A stretch of 39,368 nucleotides of DNA from positions 1 through 39,368 of the forward strand of contig NZ_JAHLEM010000169.1 of assembly GCF_018883605.1 (NCBI RefSeq). The letters run 5' to 3'. Position numbers and translations under genes: made by a program. The stretch's first letter is position 1, and each line of letters opens with the position of its first letter. Origin of the DNA: Streptomyces niphimycinicus. GTDB lineage: Bacteria; Actinomycetota; Actinomycetes; Streptomycetales; Streptomycetaceae. The notes under the pieces are model-generated. The model did no database searches and was not told where the DNA came from. It worked only from the letters and a program-made list of their open reading frames with translations. Below, in pieces: positions 17,726 to 25,040 of this stretch.

Positions 17726-18680
17726 CCGTCTCCTCCCGCTTCCCCTGGAGCGCGAGCAGGCTGATCAGGTCGTAGGCGACGTGGGAGGCCGCGACGGAGG
17801 TGATCTCGGCGTGGTCGTAGGCGGGCGCCACCTCCACCACATCGGCGCCGACCAGTCGGCAGCCGGCCAGTCCGCGCAGGATCTCCAGGAGTTCGCGCGA
17901 GGTCAGGCCGCCCGCCTCCGGGGTGCCGGTGCCGGGGGCGTGGGCCGGGTCGAGGCAGTCGATGTCGATGGAGATGTACAGCGGCCGGTCGCCGATGCGC
18001 TGGCGCAACTGGTCGGCCACCTCGTCGGCGCCGCGCCGGTAGACATCGGCCGAGGTGACGATGCCGAAGCCCAGCTTCTCGTCCTCGGTGAGGTCCTGCT
18101 TGCCGTACAGCGGGCCGCGGGTGCCGACGTGCGAGAGGGCGGAGGTGTCGACGACGCCCTCCTCCACGGCCCGGCGGAACGGGGTGCCGTGGGTGTGCTC
18201 GGCGCCGAAGTAGGTGTCCCAGGTGTCCAGGTGCGCGTCGAAGTGGAGCACCGCGACCGGGCCGTGCCTCGTCGCGGCGGCGCGCAGCAGCGGGAGCGCG
18301 ATGGTGTGGTCGCCGCCGATGGTGACCAGACGGGTGCCGTCGGCCTGAAGGCCGTTCGCGGCGTCCTGGATGGTCTCGATGGCCTCGCCGATGTCGAAGG
18401 GGTTGACGGCGATGTCACCGGCGTCGGCCACCTGCTGGGTGGCGAACGGCGACACATCGAGGCCCGGGTGGTAGGGGCGCAGCAGCCGGCTGGCCTCGCG
18501 GACCGCGGCGGGTCCGAAGCGGGCGCCGGGGCGGTAGGAGACACCGCCGTCGAACGGGACACCCACCACGGCCACGTCGGCGCCGGACACCTCGTCGAGG
18601 CGGGGCAGCCTGGCGAAGGTGGCCGGGCCGGCGAAGCGCGGGACCCGGGAGGAGTCGACGGGTCCTCGGGGTTCGGTCAT
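17718..18680 (-). CDS. Ureohydrolase (agmatinase/guanidino-acid hydrolase family)
   Basis: A 320-residue binuclear metal hydrolase of the arginase/agmatinase superfamily. All expected metal ligands are visible: His125 (GGDHT), Asp148/His150/Asp152 (HFDAHLD) and Asp239/Asp241 (SIDIDCLDP). The family hydrolyses the guanidino group of agmatine, guanidinobutyrate, guanidinopropionate or guanidine, releasing urea. It is annotated by default as agmatinase, but the operon gives no decarboxylase or putrescine genes, so guanidino-acid or guanidine hydrolysis is equally possible. ATG 18680 (MTEPRG) is chosen; the open frame extends to 18788 but would run through the intergenic control region. It is the first gene of the operon. 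Confidence 0.9.
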   Translation of the reverse strand: MTEPRGPVDSSRVPRFAGPATFARLPRLDEVSGADVAVVGVPFDGGVSYRPGARFGPAAVREASRLLRPYHPGLDVSPFATQQVADAGDIAVNPFDIGEAIETIQDAANGLQADGTRLVTIGGDHTIALPLLRAAATRHGPVAVLHFDAHLDTWDTYFGAEHTHGTPFRRAVEEGVVDTSALSHVGTRGPLYGKQDLTEDEKLGFGIVTSADVYRRGADEVADQLRQRIGDRPLYISIDIDCLDPAHAPGTGTPEAGGLTSRELLEILRGLAGCRLVGADVVEVAPAYDHAEITSVAASHVAYDLISLLALQGKREETDE

Positions 18681-18770
18681 GGTTCTCGCAGTCCCTTCAT
18701 CACGTGCGCCGGTGGGGTCCGGTCGGGCGAGTCTGCACAGCGGAGGAACCGCGCGACAATCGTTGCTGAG

Positions 18771-18793
18771 ACAAAGAGTTAGGCTCAATTTGT
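18771..18793. promoter_or_regulatory. Candidate PucR operator
   Basis: ACAAAGAG (18771-18778), TTAGG, CTC-AA-TTTGT (18784-18793) form an inverted repeat interrupted by two bases, in an A/T-rich patch between the divergent ureohydrolase operon and pucR-like gene. It is the only palindromic element I see in this intergenic region. It reaches the GTG at 18792, which is a mild argument for the alternative pucR-like start at 18816. Confidence 0.35.
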
Positions 18794-20252
18794 GGTGAAC
18801 AACAAAGAGCAGGGTGTGACGGTCGACGATCTGCTGTCGTATCCGGCCCTCCAGCTACGTCTGATCGCGGGTGGCGCCGGGCTGCACCGCTCGGTGTCCT
18901 GGGCCCATGTGAGCGAGCTGGACGACCCCACACCGTGGCTGCTCGGCTCCGAAATGATCATGACGACGGGGATAGCGATGCCCCGTTCGGCGGCCGGACA
19001 GCGCGGCTATCTGGAGCGGCTCGACGACGCCGGGGTGGCCGCTCTGGCCGTCTCCGCCCAGTTGCGGATGCCCCCGCTGCGCCGGGCGTTCTTCGACGCC
19101 GCCGAGGAGCGGGGCATGCCGGTCCTGGAGATCCCGCTGGCCGTGCCGTTCATGGCGGTGGCGCAGGAGGTGGCCGCCGCCGTCCAGGAGGACGCCCGCC
19201 ACCGGCTCGGCGCCCAGCTCCAGGTGTTCGGCGCGCTGCGCTGGCTGACGTCGGAGAATCTGGACACCGCCACGCTCTTCGGCCGGCTGGAGAAGCTGTC
19301 CGGTTACGACATCTATCTGTGCACCCCGCAGGGCCGGCCGCTGCTGCCCGGTGTGCCCGCGCCCGACACCTCGGTGATCCCCGGCTCGGCGGACGCACCG
19401 CCGACCATTCCCGGCGGCTTCGCCCTCCCGGTCCCCTCCCCCGGTGGCCCGGCGGGTTTCCTCATCGCCTTCGAACGGGAGGGTGCCCGCCCGGCGGGGC
19501 TCGCCGTGGTGCAGCACATCGCCACGGTGGCCGCCCTCCAGGTGGCCATGGTCCGTACCGAACGGGAGACGCTGCGCCGCGAGGGCGCGGAGATCCTCGC
19601 CGAGCTGCTCCAGGGCGCGCTCGAACCCGCGGTGGCGCGGCGCCATCTGCTGCGCCACTCCATCGAGGGCGAGACCGTGCTGGCGGTGGTCCGGGGTGTC
19701 ACCGAGGACGCCGTGCTGCGGGCGCTGGAGGATCAGCCGTGTCTGCTGCTCAAGCGCGGTGAGGACCGCTATCTGCTCGGCTCGCCCGGCCTGGGTGAGG
19801 CGGTGGAGTCGCTGTCCGGTGTGGCCGCCGGGATGAGCCGCCCGTTCAGCCCGGGCACCCCGCTGCGGATCGCCCAGCGCGAGGCGCTGTGGGCGGCCTC
19901 CCACGCCGTCGCGTCCGGCCGGGCCCTCGTACGGTACGGCGACGATGTCACCGGCCGCTGGCTGCCCGACGACCCGGCCGCCCTCACCGACCTGGTCGAG
20001 CATGTGCTGGGCGAGGCGCAGCGCTACGACGCGGGGCATGGCTCACGGCTGCTGCCGTCGGTGCGCACCTGGATGGAGCGCGACCGCCGTACGGACGAGG
20101 CGGCAGCGGCGCTCCATGTGCACCCCAATACGCTGGCCTACCGGCTGCGCCGCTTCAGCGAGCTGACCGGCCGCGATCTGTCCAGCACCGGCGCGTTCGC
20201 CGAGGTCTGGCTGGCGATCCGGGCCGCGGGACAGCTCGGCCTGCTCGACTGA
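18792..20252 (+). CDS. PucR family transcriptional regulator
   Basis: A 486-residue regulator with the three-part PucR layout: an N-terminal purine-catabolism (PucR) domain (about 8-130, [21 protein letters not shown]...[14 protein letters not shown]), a central GGDEF-like/CdaR-type domain (about 265-400), and a C-terminal PucR helix-turn-helix (about 420-480, [24 protein letters not shown]). Homologues sense metabolites such as allantoin, amino acids or polyamines and activate adjacent catabolic genes. Its position, divergent from the ureohydrolase-NCS1 operon, makes it the likely regulator. GTG at 18816 (MTVDDLL, with AAAGAG 6 bases upstream) is a good alternative start to 18792. Confidence 0.9.
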   Translation: MVNNKEQGVTVDDLLSYPALQLRLIAGGAGLHRSVSWAHVSELDDPTPWLLGSEMIMTTGIAMPRSAAGQRGYLERLDDAGVAALAVSAQLRMPPLRRAFFDAAEERGMPVLEIPLAVPFMAVAQEVAAAVQEDARHRLGAQLQVFGALRWLTSENLDTATLFGRLEKLSGYDIYLCTPQGRPLLPGVPAPDTSVIPGSADAPPTIPGGFALPVPSPGGPAGFLIAFEREGARPAGLAVVQHIATVAALQVAMVRTERETLRREGAEILAELLQGALEPAVARRHLLRHSIEGETVLAVVRGVTEDAVLRALEDQPCLLLKRGEDRYLLGSPGLGEAVESLSGVAAGMSRPFSPGTPLRIAQREALWAASHAVASGRALVRYGDDVTGRWLPDDPAALTDLVEHVLGEAQRYDAGHGSRLLPSVRTWMERDRRTDEAAAALHVHPNTLAYRLRRFSELTGRDLSSTGAFAEVWLAIRAAGQLGLLD

Positions 20253-20267
20253 GCGCTCCGGCCCTTT

Positions 20268-20318
20268 CATCCGCTCAGTGGGGCTGAGCACCCCGGCCCC
20301 GCCATCCGCTCAGTGGGG
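20268..20318. repeat. 16-bp direct repeat and hairpin at a convergent gene junction
   Basis: CATCCGCTCAGTGGGG occurs at 20268-20283 and 20303-20318. The second copy contains the stop codon and last codons of the methyltransferase. The first copy is part of the perfect hairpin GCTCAG-TGGGG-CTGAGC (20272-20288), which can act as a terminator between the pucR-like gene (+) and the methyltransferase (-). Confidence 0.6.
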
Positions 20319-21116
20319 GCGCCGGCCCCAGCAGGTGATGAGCGGGGCGGTGGTGACGTCCATCGCCTCGCCGCGCAGATGGTCCAGATGGCGCTCGATG
20401 TCCTCCTCGGTGGCCAGCTCGCCCGCCACCAGCCGCCCGCGGAGCTGACGCACGGTGGCCGCCTCCAGCTCCCGGCAGGCCGGGGAGGTCAGCGGGAAGC
20501 AGCCCTCGGCGCGGACGTCGTGCAGCCCGGCGCCGCGCAGCAGGGCGGGCAGGGTGCGGCCGAAGGCGAGGTCCACACCGCGCTCGGCGAGCAGTGCGCG
20601 GAATCCGCGGCGGATCCGGTTGGCCAGCTCCTCGGCCGAGCCGCGCTCATCGGGGCAGGCGAGGGGCTGGAGCGCCGGGTCGGCGTCCTCCACCACCAGC
20701 CACCCGCCCGGCCGTACCGCCTCGGCCATCCGCCGCAGCGCCTCGGCCCGGTCGGGCAGATGCACCAGCACCAGCCGGGCGTGAACGAGGTCGAAGCCGC
20801 CGCCCGGTGGCTCATCGCGGGCCACGTCATGGCGCCGCACCTCGATCGGGGCGGCGGCCGGGCCGGACAGCTCCGTCAGCCAGGAGGTGTCGATGTCGGT
20901 CACCAGCACCTGTCCGGTGGGCCCGGTCCGCTCCGCGAGGGCGGTGGGCACCGAGGGGCCGCCCGCTCCCACCTCCCAGCAGCGCCAACCGGCGGTCAGG
21001 CCGAGCCGGTCGAGGTGGTCGAGGGTCCACGGGTCGAAGAGCTCGGCCAGCGCGTCGAAGCGCCGCCCGGCCTCGCGCTGCCGGTTGTCCAGCAGATAGC
21101 CGGTCTCGGATGTCAT
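20310..21116 (-). CDS. SAM-dependent methyltransferase
   Basis: A 268-residue class I methyltransferase. Motif I is WEVGAGGPSV (48-57), followed by VLVTDIDTSWL at strand 2 and a UbiE-like LVHARLVLVHLPDRAEALRRM region and GGWLVVEDAD. ATG 21116 is preferred over ATG 21125 because GGGAGG lies 9 bases before the former and touches the latter. The ATG overlaps the stop of the upstream PucR remnant (ATGA), so the two once formed a translationally coupled pair. Substrate unknown. It converges on the intact PucR gene. Confidence 0.85.
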   Translation of the reverse strand: MTSETGYLLDNRQREAGRRFDALAELFDPWTLDHLDRLGLTAGWRCWEVGAGGPSVPTALAERTGPTGQVLVTDIDTSWLTELSGPAAAPIEVRRHDVARDEPPGGGFDLVHARLVLVHLPDRAEALRRMAEAVRPGGWLVVEDADPALQPLACPDERGSAEELANRIRRGFRALLAERGVDLAFGRTLPALLRGAGLHDVRAEGCFPLTSPACRELEAATVRQLRGRLVAGELATEEDIERHLDHLRGEAMDVTTAPLITCWGRRPH

Positions 21117-21683
21117 GCCCCCCATCCTCCCGCGCCGGCCGCCGTCAGCGTGTCCAGGGCGGTGACGGCGACATGGAGCTGGGTGCGCTGCGCACCGGAC
21201 TCCAGGTCGCGGCCGAGGAGCCGTTCGATGGTGTGCAGCCGCTGGTAGAACGCCTGGCGGGAGAGGCCGATCTGTTCGGCGGCGATGGACTTGTCGCCCG
21301 CGGCGAGGTAGTGGCGCAGCGTGCTCAGCAGATCGCCCGCATGCCGCTCGTCGTACTCGATCAGCCTGCCCAACTGGTGCTCGACGTACTTCTGCACCCG
21401 GATGTCGTCGCGGAGCGCGTACAGCAGCTCGGGCAGTCCGATGTCGGAGGGCACATGGAAGGGCCGGTGCGGGGTGCCGGGGCCGATGGCGTCCACGACC
21501 TCCTCGGCCTCCCGGAACGCCCGGGCCACCTGGTCGATCTCCGTCGCTCCCGGTCCGACGGCCACCACCGCCGGCTCGCCGAGTGTCTCCTCGGTGAGCC
21601 GGCTGACCCGCTCCACCACCGGCTGCCAGGCGCTGGCCCGGGCCAGTGCGAGCAGCACCCCGGTGCGGTCCGGGGAGAGCCGG
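21113..21683 (-). pseudogene. C-terminal remnant of a second PucR family regulator
   Basis: About 190 codons in frame encode the end of the GGDEF-like region (RLSPDRTGVLLALARAS) and the complete C-terminal PucR helix-turn-helix (LRHYLAAGDKSIAAEQIGLSRQAFYQRLHTIERLLG). The N-terminal PucR domain and the first part of the central domain are missing, and the only start codon in frame is an internal GTG at 21658. The homology stops abruptly at 21683-21684, where an oppositely oriented coding fragment begins. A truncated protein of 181 residues could still be made, but it would lack the sensor domain. Its stop overlaps the methyltransferase start. Confidence 0.75.
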
Positions 21684-21903
21684 CTACCGCGGCCGCGCCG
21701 AGGCCCGCATCCGCGCCGAGGCCCTCGGCATACCCGTCGTCGGCCACCGCCTCATCGCCCTCGCCATCGGCCACCACGGCGCCGCCGCCGACGAGGCGGG
21801 CCTGGACGACCGGCTCGCCGACGCCCTGCGGGACTCCGGCATCCGGGCCCTGGTGGGGCCCGGCCCGGCCACGGTAGGAGGCCCGCCGTGGCGGGGCTCC
21901 TGA
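21684..21903 (+). pseudogene. Inverted internal fragment of the same PucR gene
   Basis: The plus strand encodes about 65 residues (RAEARIRAEALGIPVVGHRL..., ending DSGIRALVGPG) with nearly pure G/C third positions, which marks it as former coding sequence. It resembles the central part of PucR regulators, where an RAxALGxP-GRRL segment and an ALVG strand directly precede the (R/S)RL-RTGVLLAL segment found just left of it on the minus strand. The fragment is bounded by CTACCGCGGCCG (21684-21695) and its 11/12 inverted copy (21866-21877). The simplest reading is a 194-bp inversion inside an ancestral PucR gene whose N-terminal half was also lost. The repaired order still needs a frameshift, so it has decayed further. 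Confidence 0.6.
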
Positions 21904-21910
21904 CCACGGT

Positions 21911-21994
21911 CGGGTGTCCGCCCGGTGCCGCGCGGACACCCGGTGCCGGGCGGCGGTGTGCACCGGCGGCTGGCGCGCCCCCCGCGCGCGCCAG
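21911..21994 (-). terminator. Two hairpins downstream of the CocE-type hydrolase
   Basis: Stem 1 is a perfect 11-bp pairing (21911-21921 with 21932-21942). Stem 2 is CTGGCGCG (21970-21977) with CGCGCCAG (21987-21994). They lie directly past the stop at 22003 and shield the PucR remnant from the hydrolase transcript. Confidence 0.55.
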
Positions 21995-22002
21995 TCACCG
22001 GC

Positions 22003-23709
22003 TCACCGCTCGGCGCGGACCACCGGGAGGTCCAGCACCGAGGCCCCGTGCACGGTGATGCGCACGGGCGTGAGGGTGGTCGCGTCGAGCGCCGGCTCGC
22101 CGCTTCCGGTGTTGCGGGCGTAACGGGGGTGGGCGCCGCCGCTGATCTGGAGCCGGACCCGGTGACCGGGAAGGAAGCGGTGGGCGGTGGAGCTCATCGG
22201 CACGGTGATCTCCACCGGCTGCCCCGGCCCGGTCGGCAGCCGCATCAGCCCGTCGCACACATTGACCGAACGGCCCTGTTCGTCGACGTCGCACAGGCGG
22301 GCGAAGACATCGGCGTATCCGGTGTCGGTGGAGATCCGCAGCCGGGCCGCGACCTGGCCGAGGACGTCCATGGGCTCGTCCATCGGTTCGCCGGTGAACG
22401 TCAGCACATCGGGGCGCTTCTCGAGATCGGCGTTGTCACGGCTCCCGGAGCTGGGCGAGAGCAGCGGCCCGCCGATGGACGGGGTGGGGTCGGCCGGGTC
22501 GTAGCGGAAGGAGGCCAGTGAGGCGGACGCCTCGGGCGACTGCCGGATGAGCCGCCCGCCCTCCGCGGGGTACCACGGGTCGGTGTCCGGGGACGGCGGC
22601 CAGTCGTCGAGGTCCCGCCACTCCTCCTGGCCGCCGATGTGCACCCGCACCCGGGCCGGGCGCAGCCCCGAGGGGTCGCCGCACAGATGCGCGCGCAGCC
22701 AGGCGAGGCTTTCGGCGAAGACCTCCGGCCAGCCCCGCTGGAGCGCGGTGGCGTGGGTCCACGGGCCGACGAGCAGGGAGGTGTCGCAGCCGGACCGGCG
22801 CAGCCTGCCGTACTGCTCGAAGGTCTGGTCCACCAGCGCGTCCTGCCACCCGCTGATCAGGCAGGTGGGGACGTGCAGGCCATCGGCGGCGCCACCGGTG
22901 GACGCGCCCTTCCAGAACGGGTCACCGGCGTCCGGGTGGGACATCACGCCGTCCAGCCAGGGCAGTTCACCCCCGAGGCCACGCACATACGATCCGCGCA
23001 GCGGCAGCGCCCGTGTGATGTGCTTCAGATGGCGCCGGAGGCGCAGCGTGGCCCGTACGAAGGGGCCGAACCCCCGGTGCTGGGAGTTCATGCCGGAGCC
23101 GACGAGCAGGGCGTTCTCCAGTTGGAGCGCGCCGCCGCGGTGGAACAGGGCATGGGGGTCGTGCAGCCCGACCTGCACCACCATCGCCCGCAGCTCCGGC
23201 GGCGGGTCCAGGGCGAGCGCCCACTGCACATAGCCGAGAAAGCTGGGGCCGATGGTGCCCAGCGCGCCGTTGAACCAGGGCTGGTCCCGCAGCCACGCCA
23301 CGGTGGCCTGGCCGTCGGCCGCCTCGTTGCGCCACAGGTCGAACGCGCCGCCCGAGCCACCGGTGCCGCGGCAGCTCTGTAGGACGACATGGAAGCCCTG
23401 TTCGGCGAAGAGCATCCCGTACATGGGCGACCAGGGCACTCCCCTGCCGTAGGGCGAGCGCACCAGCAGGGTGGGGAAGTCGCCCTCGGCGCGGGGGAAG
23501 TAGTGGTCCGCGCGGAGGGTGCTGCCGTCGGCGGCCGGCATCCCGAGGTCCGGCTCCCATCCGGCCTCGTACCGCTTGGCCGGAAGGCCGCGCCAGGTCG
23601 CCCGCATCATCCGCGCCGCCAGCGGCGGCCGGCCCGAAGGCGCGGCCCAGGCGGCCGCGGCCACTCCGTCGGCGGTCCCCGACCCACCATCACGCGTAGG
23701 TGTCGTCAT
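22003..23709 (-). CDS. CocE/NonD family hydrolase (S15 X-Pro dipeptidyl-peptidase-like)
   Basis: A 568-residue serine hydrolase of the CocE/S15 family. The N-terminal alpha/beta-hydrolase has RSPYGRG, the oxyanion-side Gln-Ser-Cys-Arg-Gly-Thr-Gly-Gly-Ser (QSCRGTGGS) and nucleophile Ser156 in GPSFLG. The helical cap follows, then the acid in SGWQDALVD and His in VGPWTHAT. The C-terminal jelly-roll domain (PADPTPSIGGPLL... to VRIT) is typical. Substrates range from acyl esters (cocaine esterase) to Xaa-Pro peptides and beta-lactam esters. ATG 23709 follows GGGAGGGG at about 8 bases. It is divergent from a TetR regulator, which probably controls it. Confidence 0.9.
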   Translation of the reverse strand: MTTPTRDGGSGTADGVAAAAWAAPSGRPPLAARMMRATWRGLPAKRYEAGWEPDLGMPAADGSTLRADHYFPRAEGDFPTLLVRSPYGRGVPWSPMYGMLFAEQGFHVVLQSCRGTGGSGGAFDLWRNEAADGQATVAWLRDQPWFNGALGTIGPSFLGYVQWALALDPPPELRAMVVQVGLHDPHALFHRGGALQLENALLVGSGMNSQHRGFGPFVRATLRLRRHLKHITRALPLRGSYVRGLGGELPWLDGVMSHPDAGDPFWKGASTGGAADGLHVPTCLISGWQDALVDQTFEQYGRLRRSGCDTSLLVGPWTHATALQRGWPEVFAESLAWLRAHLCGDPSGLRPARVRVHIGGQEEWRDLDDWPPSPDTDPWYPAEGGRLIRQSPEASASLASFRYDPADPTPSIGGPLLSPSSGSRDNADLEKRPDVLTFTGEPMDEPMDVLGQVAARLRISTDTGYADVFARLCDVDEQGRSVNVCDGLMRLPTGPGQPVEITVPMSSTAHRFLPGHRVRLQISGGAHPRYARNTGSGEPALDATTLTPVRITVHGASVLDLPVVRAER

Positions 23710-23734
23710 CCCGCGTTCCCCTCCCTGCGTTCCC

Positions 23735-23745
23735 GTACCACGTAC
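23735..23745. promoter_or_regulatory. Candidate TetR operator between hydrolase and regulator
   Basis: GTAC-CAC-GTAC is a short palindrome within the 98-base divergent intergenic region. The A/T-rich ACGAGAATAGTAGA beside it may be the -10 area of the regulator gene. Evidence is by eye only. Confidence 0.3.
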
Positions 23746-23807
23746 GAGAATAGTAGATGCTTGGATGGATTCCGCAAGTCGCCATGGCGGGAAGGAGCGA
23801 TCAGGTC

Positions 23808-24530
23808 GTGGTTCGCGATGACGGGTCCGGCGCCGGAGGCGTCGACCCCCAGAAGCTGTGGCAGAGCCCCCAGCAGCCCCGCAAGGGGCGTAAACCCGCC
23901 TTCAGCCGTGAGGCGATCACCGCCGCGGCCGTCGCCCTGGCGGACGCCGAGGGAATCGACGCGGTCACCATGCGGCGGGTGGCATCGCAGGTCGGCGCCG
24001 GGGTCATGTCGCTCTACAGCTACGCCCCCGACAAGGAGACACTGCTGCGGCTGATGGTCGACCAGGTCAACGGCGAGCTGTCACCACCGGACCCGCTGAC
24101 CGGCGACTGGCGTGCCGATCTGAAGGCCATCGCCCATGCCCAGCGCGCCCTGATGCTCCGCCACCCCTGGCTGCCCGCCGCGCTGTTCAACCGCCGTTGG
24201 TCCCTCGGGCCCAACACCCTGGCCTTCCTGGAACACGCGCTCGCCGCTTTGCGGCCCGCCGCGCTGGACGGCGGCGCGAAGCTGGAGGTGTTCAGTCTGA
24301 TCACGGGTTTCACCGCCAGACTCGTCGCCGACGAGATCGCCCAGGCCGCGTTCTCCGCCTCACCCGAGCTGGCCGCCGCCGAAGCCCGCTATCTCGCCTC
24401 GGTGGCCGCCGACGGACACCACCCGGAGCTCGCGGAGGCGCTCTCCGCCCCCGCCCGCCCGCTCACCCCCGACGCCACGTTCGCCCGGCTGCTGGACCGC
24501 ATGGTCGACGGGCTGGACGCCGGGTCGTAA
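23808..24530 (+). CDS. TetR/AcrR family transcriptional regulator
   Basis: A 240-residue regulator. The TetR DNA-binding domain is at about 25-75 (FSREAITAAAVALADAEGIDAVTMRRVASQVGAGVMSLYSYAPDKETLL in pieces), with the usual helix-turn-helix Val-Ala-x-x-x-Gly. The C-terminal all-helical ligand domain is of the TetR_C_1 type. GTG 23808 is chosen because AAGGAG is 10 bases upstream; ATGs at 23757 and 23784 have no ribosome site. It is divergent from the CocE-type hydrolase and 18 bases from the convergent Rrf2 gene. Confidence 0.85.
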   Translation: MVRDDGSGAGGVDPQKLWQSPQQPRKGRKPAFSREAITAAAVALADAEGIDAVTMRRVASQVGAGVMSLYSYAPDKETLLRLMVDQVNGELSPPDPLTGDWRADLKAIAHAQRALMLRHPWLPAALFNRRWSLGPNTLAFLEHALAALRPAALDGGAKLEVFSLITGFTARLVADEIAQAAFSASPELAAAEARYLASVAADGHHPELAEALSAPARPLTPDATFARLLDRMVDGLDAGS

Positions 24531-24548
24531 CGCGGTGGCGGGAGGCTG

Positions 24549-25007
24549 CTAGGGATTGGTCCATGCCTCGGGGTCCTCGGCGAGGCCCAGGACATCGCCG
24601 GGCAGCCGCGCCGCGGCCACCTCCGCGAGGGTCACCTCACCGAGGATCTTGCGCACATTGGCCCGCACCGCGATCCACAGCGGCAGCAGCGACTCCGCCG
24701 GTCCGCAGTACGACAGCTCGGGCGGGCGCACTCCGCGCACCGATACCAGGGGGCCGTCGACCACCCGGATCACCTCGGCGATGCTGATGGTGTCCGCCGG
24801 GCGGGCCAGCCGGTAGCCGCCGTTGCCCCCGCGCTGGCTGGCCACCAGGCCGCCCCGGCGCAGATCGCCCAGAATCCCCTCGAGGAATTTGTGCGGGATG
24901 CCCTGCGCACCGGCGATCACCTCGGCCTTGACGGAGACGCCCTCCCCCGCCGCGGCCAGTTCCAACGCCGCCCGCACCGCATAGTCCGCCTTCGCCGAGA
25001 TCCGCAT
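24549..25007 (-). CDS. Rrf2 family transcriptional regulator
   Basis: A 152-residue winged-helix regulator beginning MRISAKADYAVRAALELA, the family hallmark, with wing NGGYRLARP. Fe-S-binding members such as IscR, NsrR and RsrR carry three cysteines after residue 90. Here only one (SYCGPAES) is present, so it probably does not hold a typical cluster and is closer to CymR-like regulators of sulfur metabolism. ATG 25007 is preferred to the GTG at 25025. It follows the DszC/SfnB-like flavoprotein gene by 33 bases on the same strand, consistent with an operon and autoregulation. Confidence 0.9.
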   Translation of the reverse strand: MRISAKADYAVRAALELAAAGEGVSVKAEVIAGAQGIPHKFLEGILGDLRRGGLVASQRGGNGGYRLARPADTISIAEVIRVVDGPLVSVRGVRPPELSYCGPAESLLPLWIAVRANVRKILGEVTLAEVAAARLPGDVLGLAEDPEAWTNP

Positions 25008-25040
25008 GCCGTGATTATCCGCCACCGGCGCGGCGGACCG

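Noticed and set aside
21684..21877. Insertion sequence or site-specific recombinase element as cause of the PucR break
   Set aside because: No transposase, recombinase, target duplication or terminal repeats beyond the 12-bp inverted pair; a simple inversion explains the data better.
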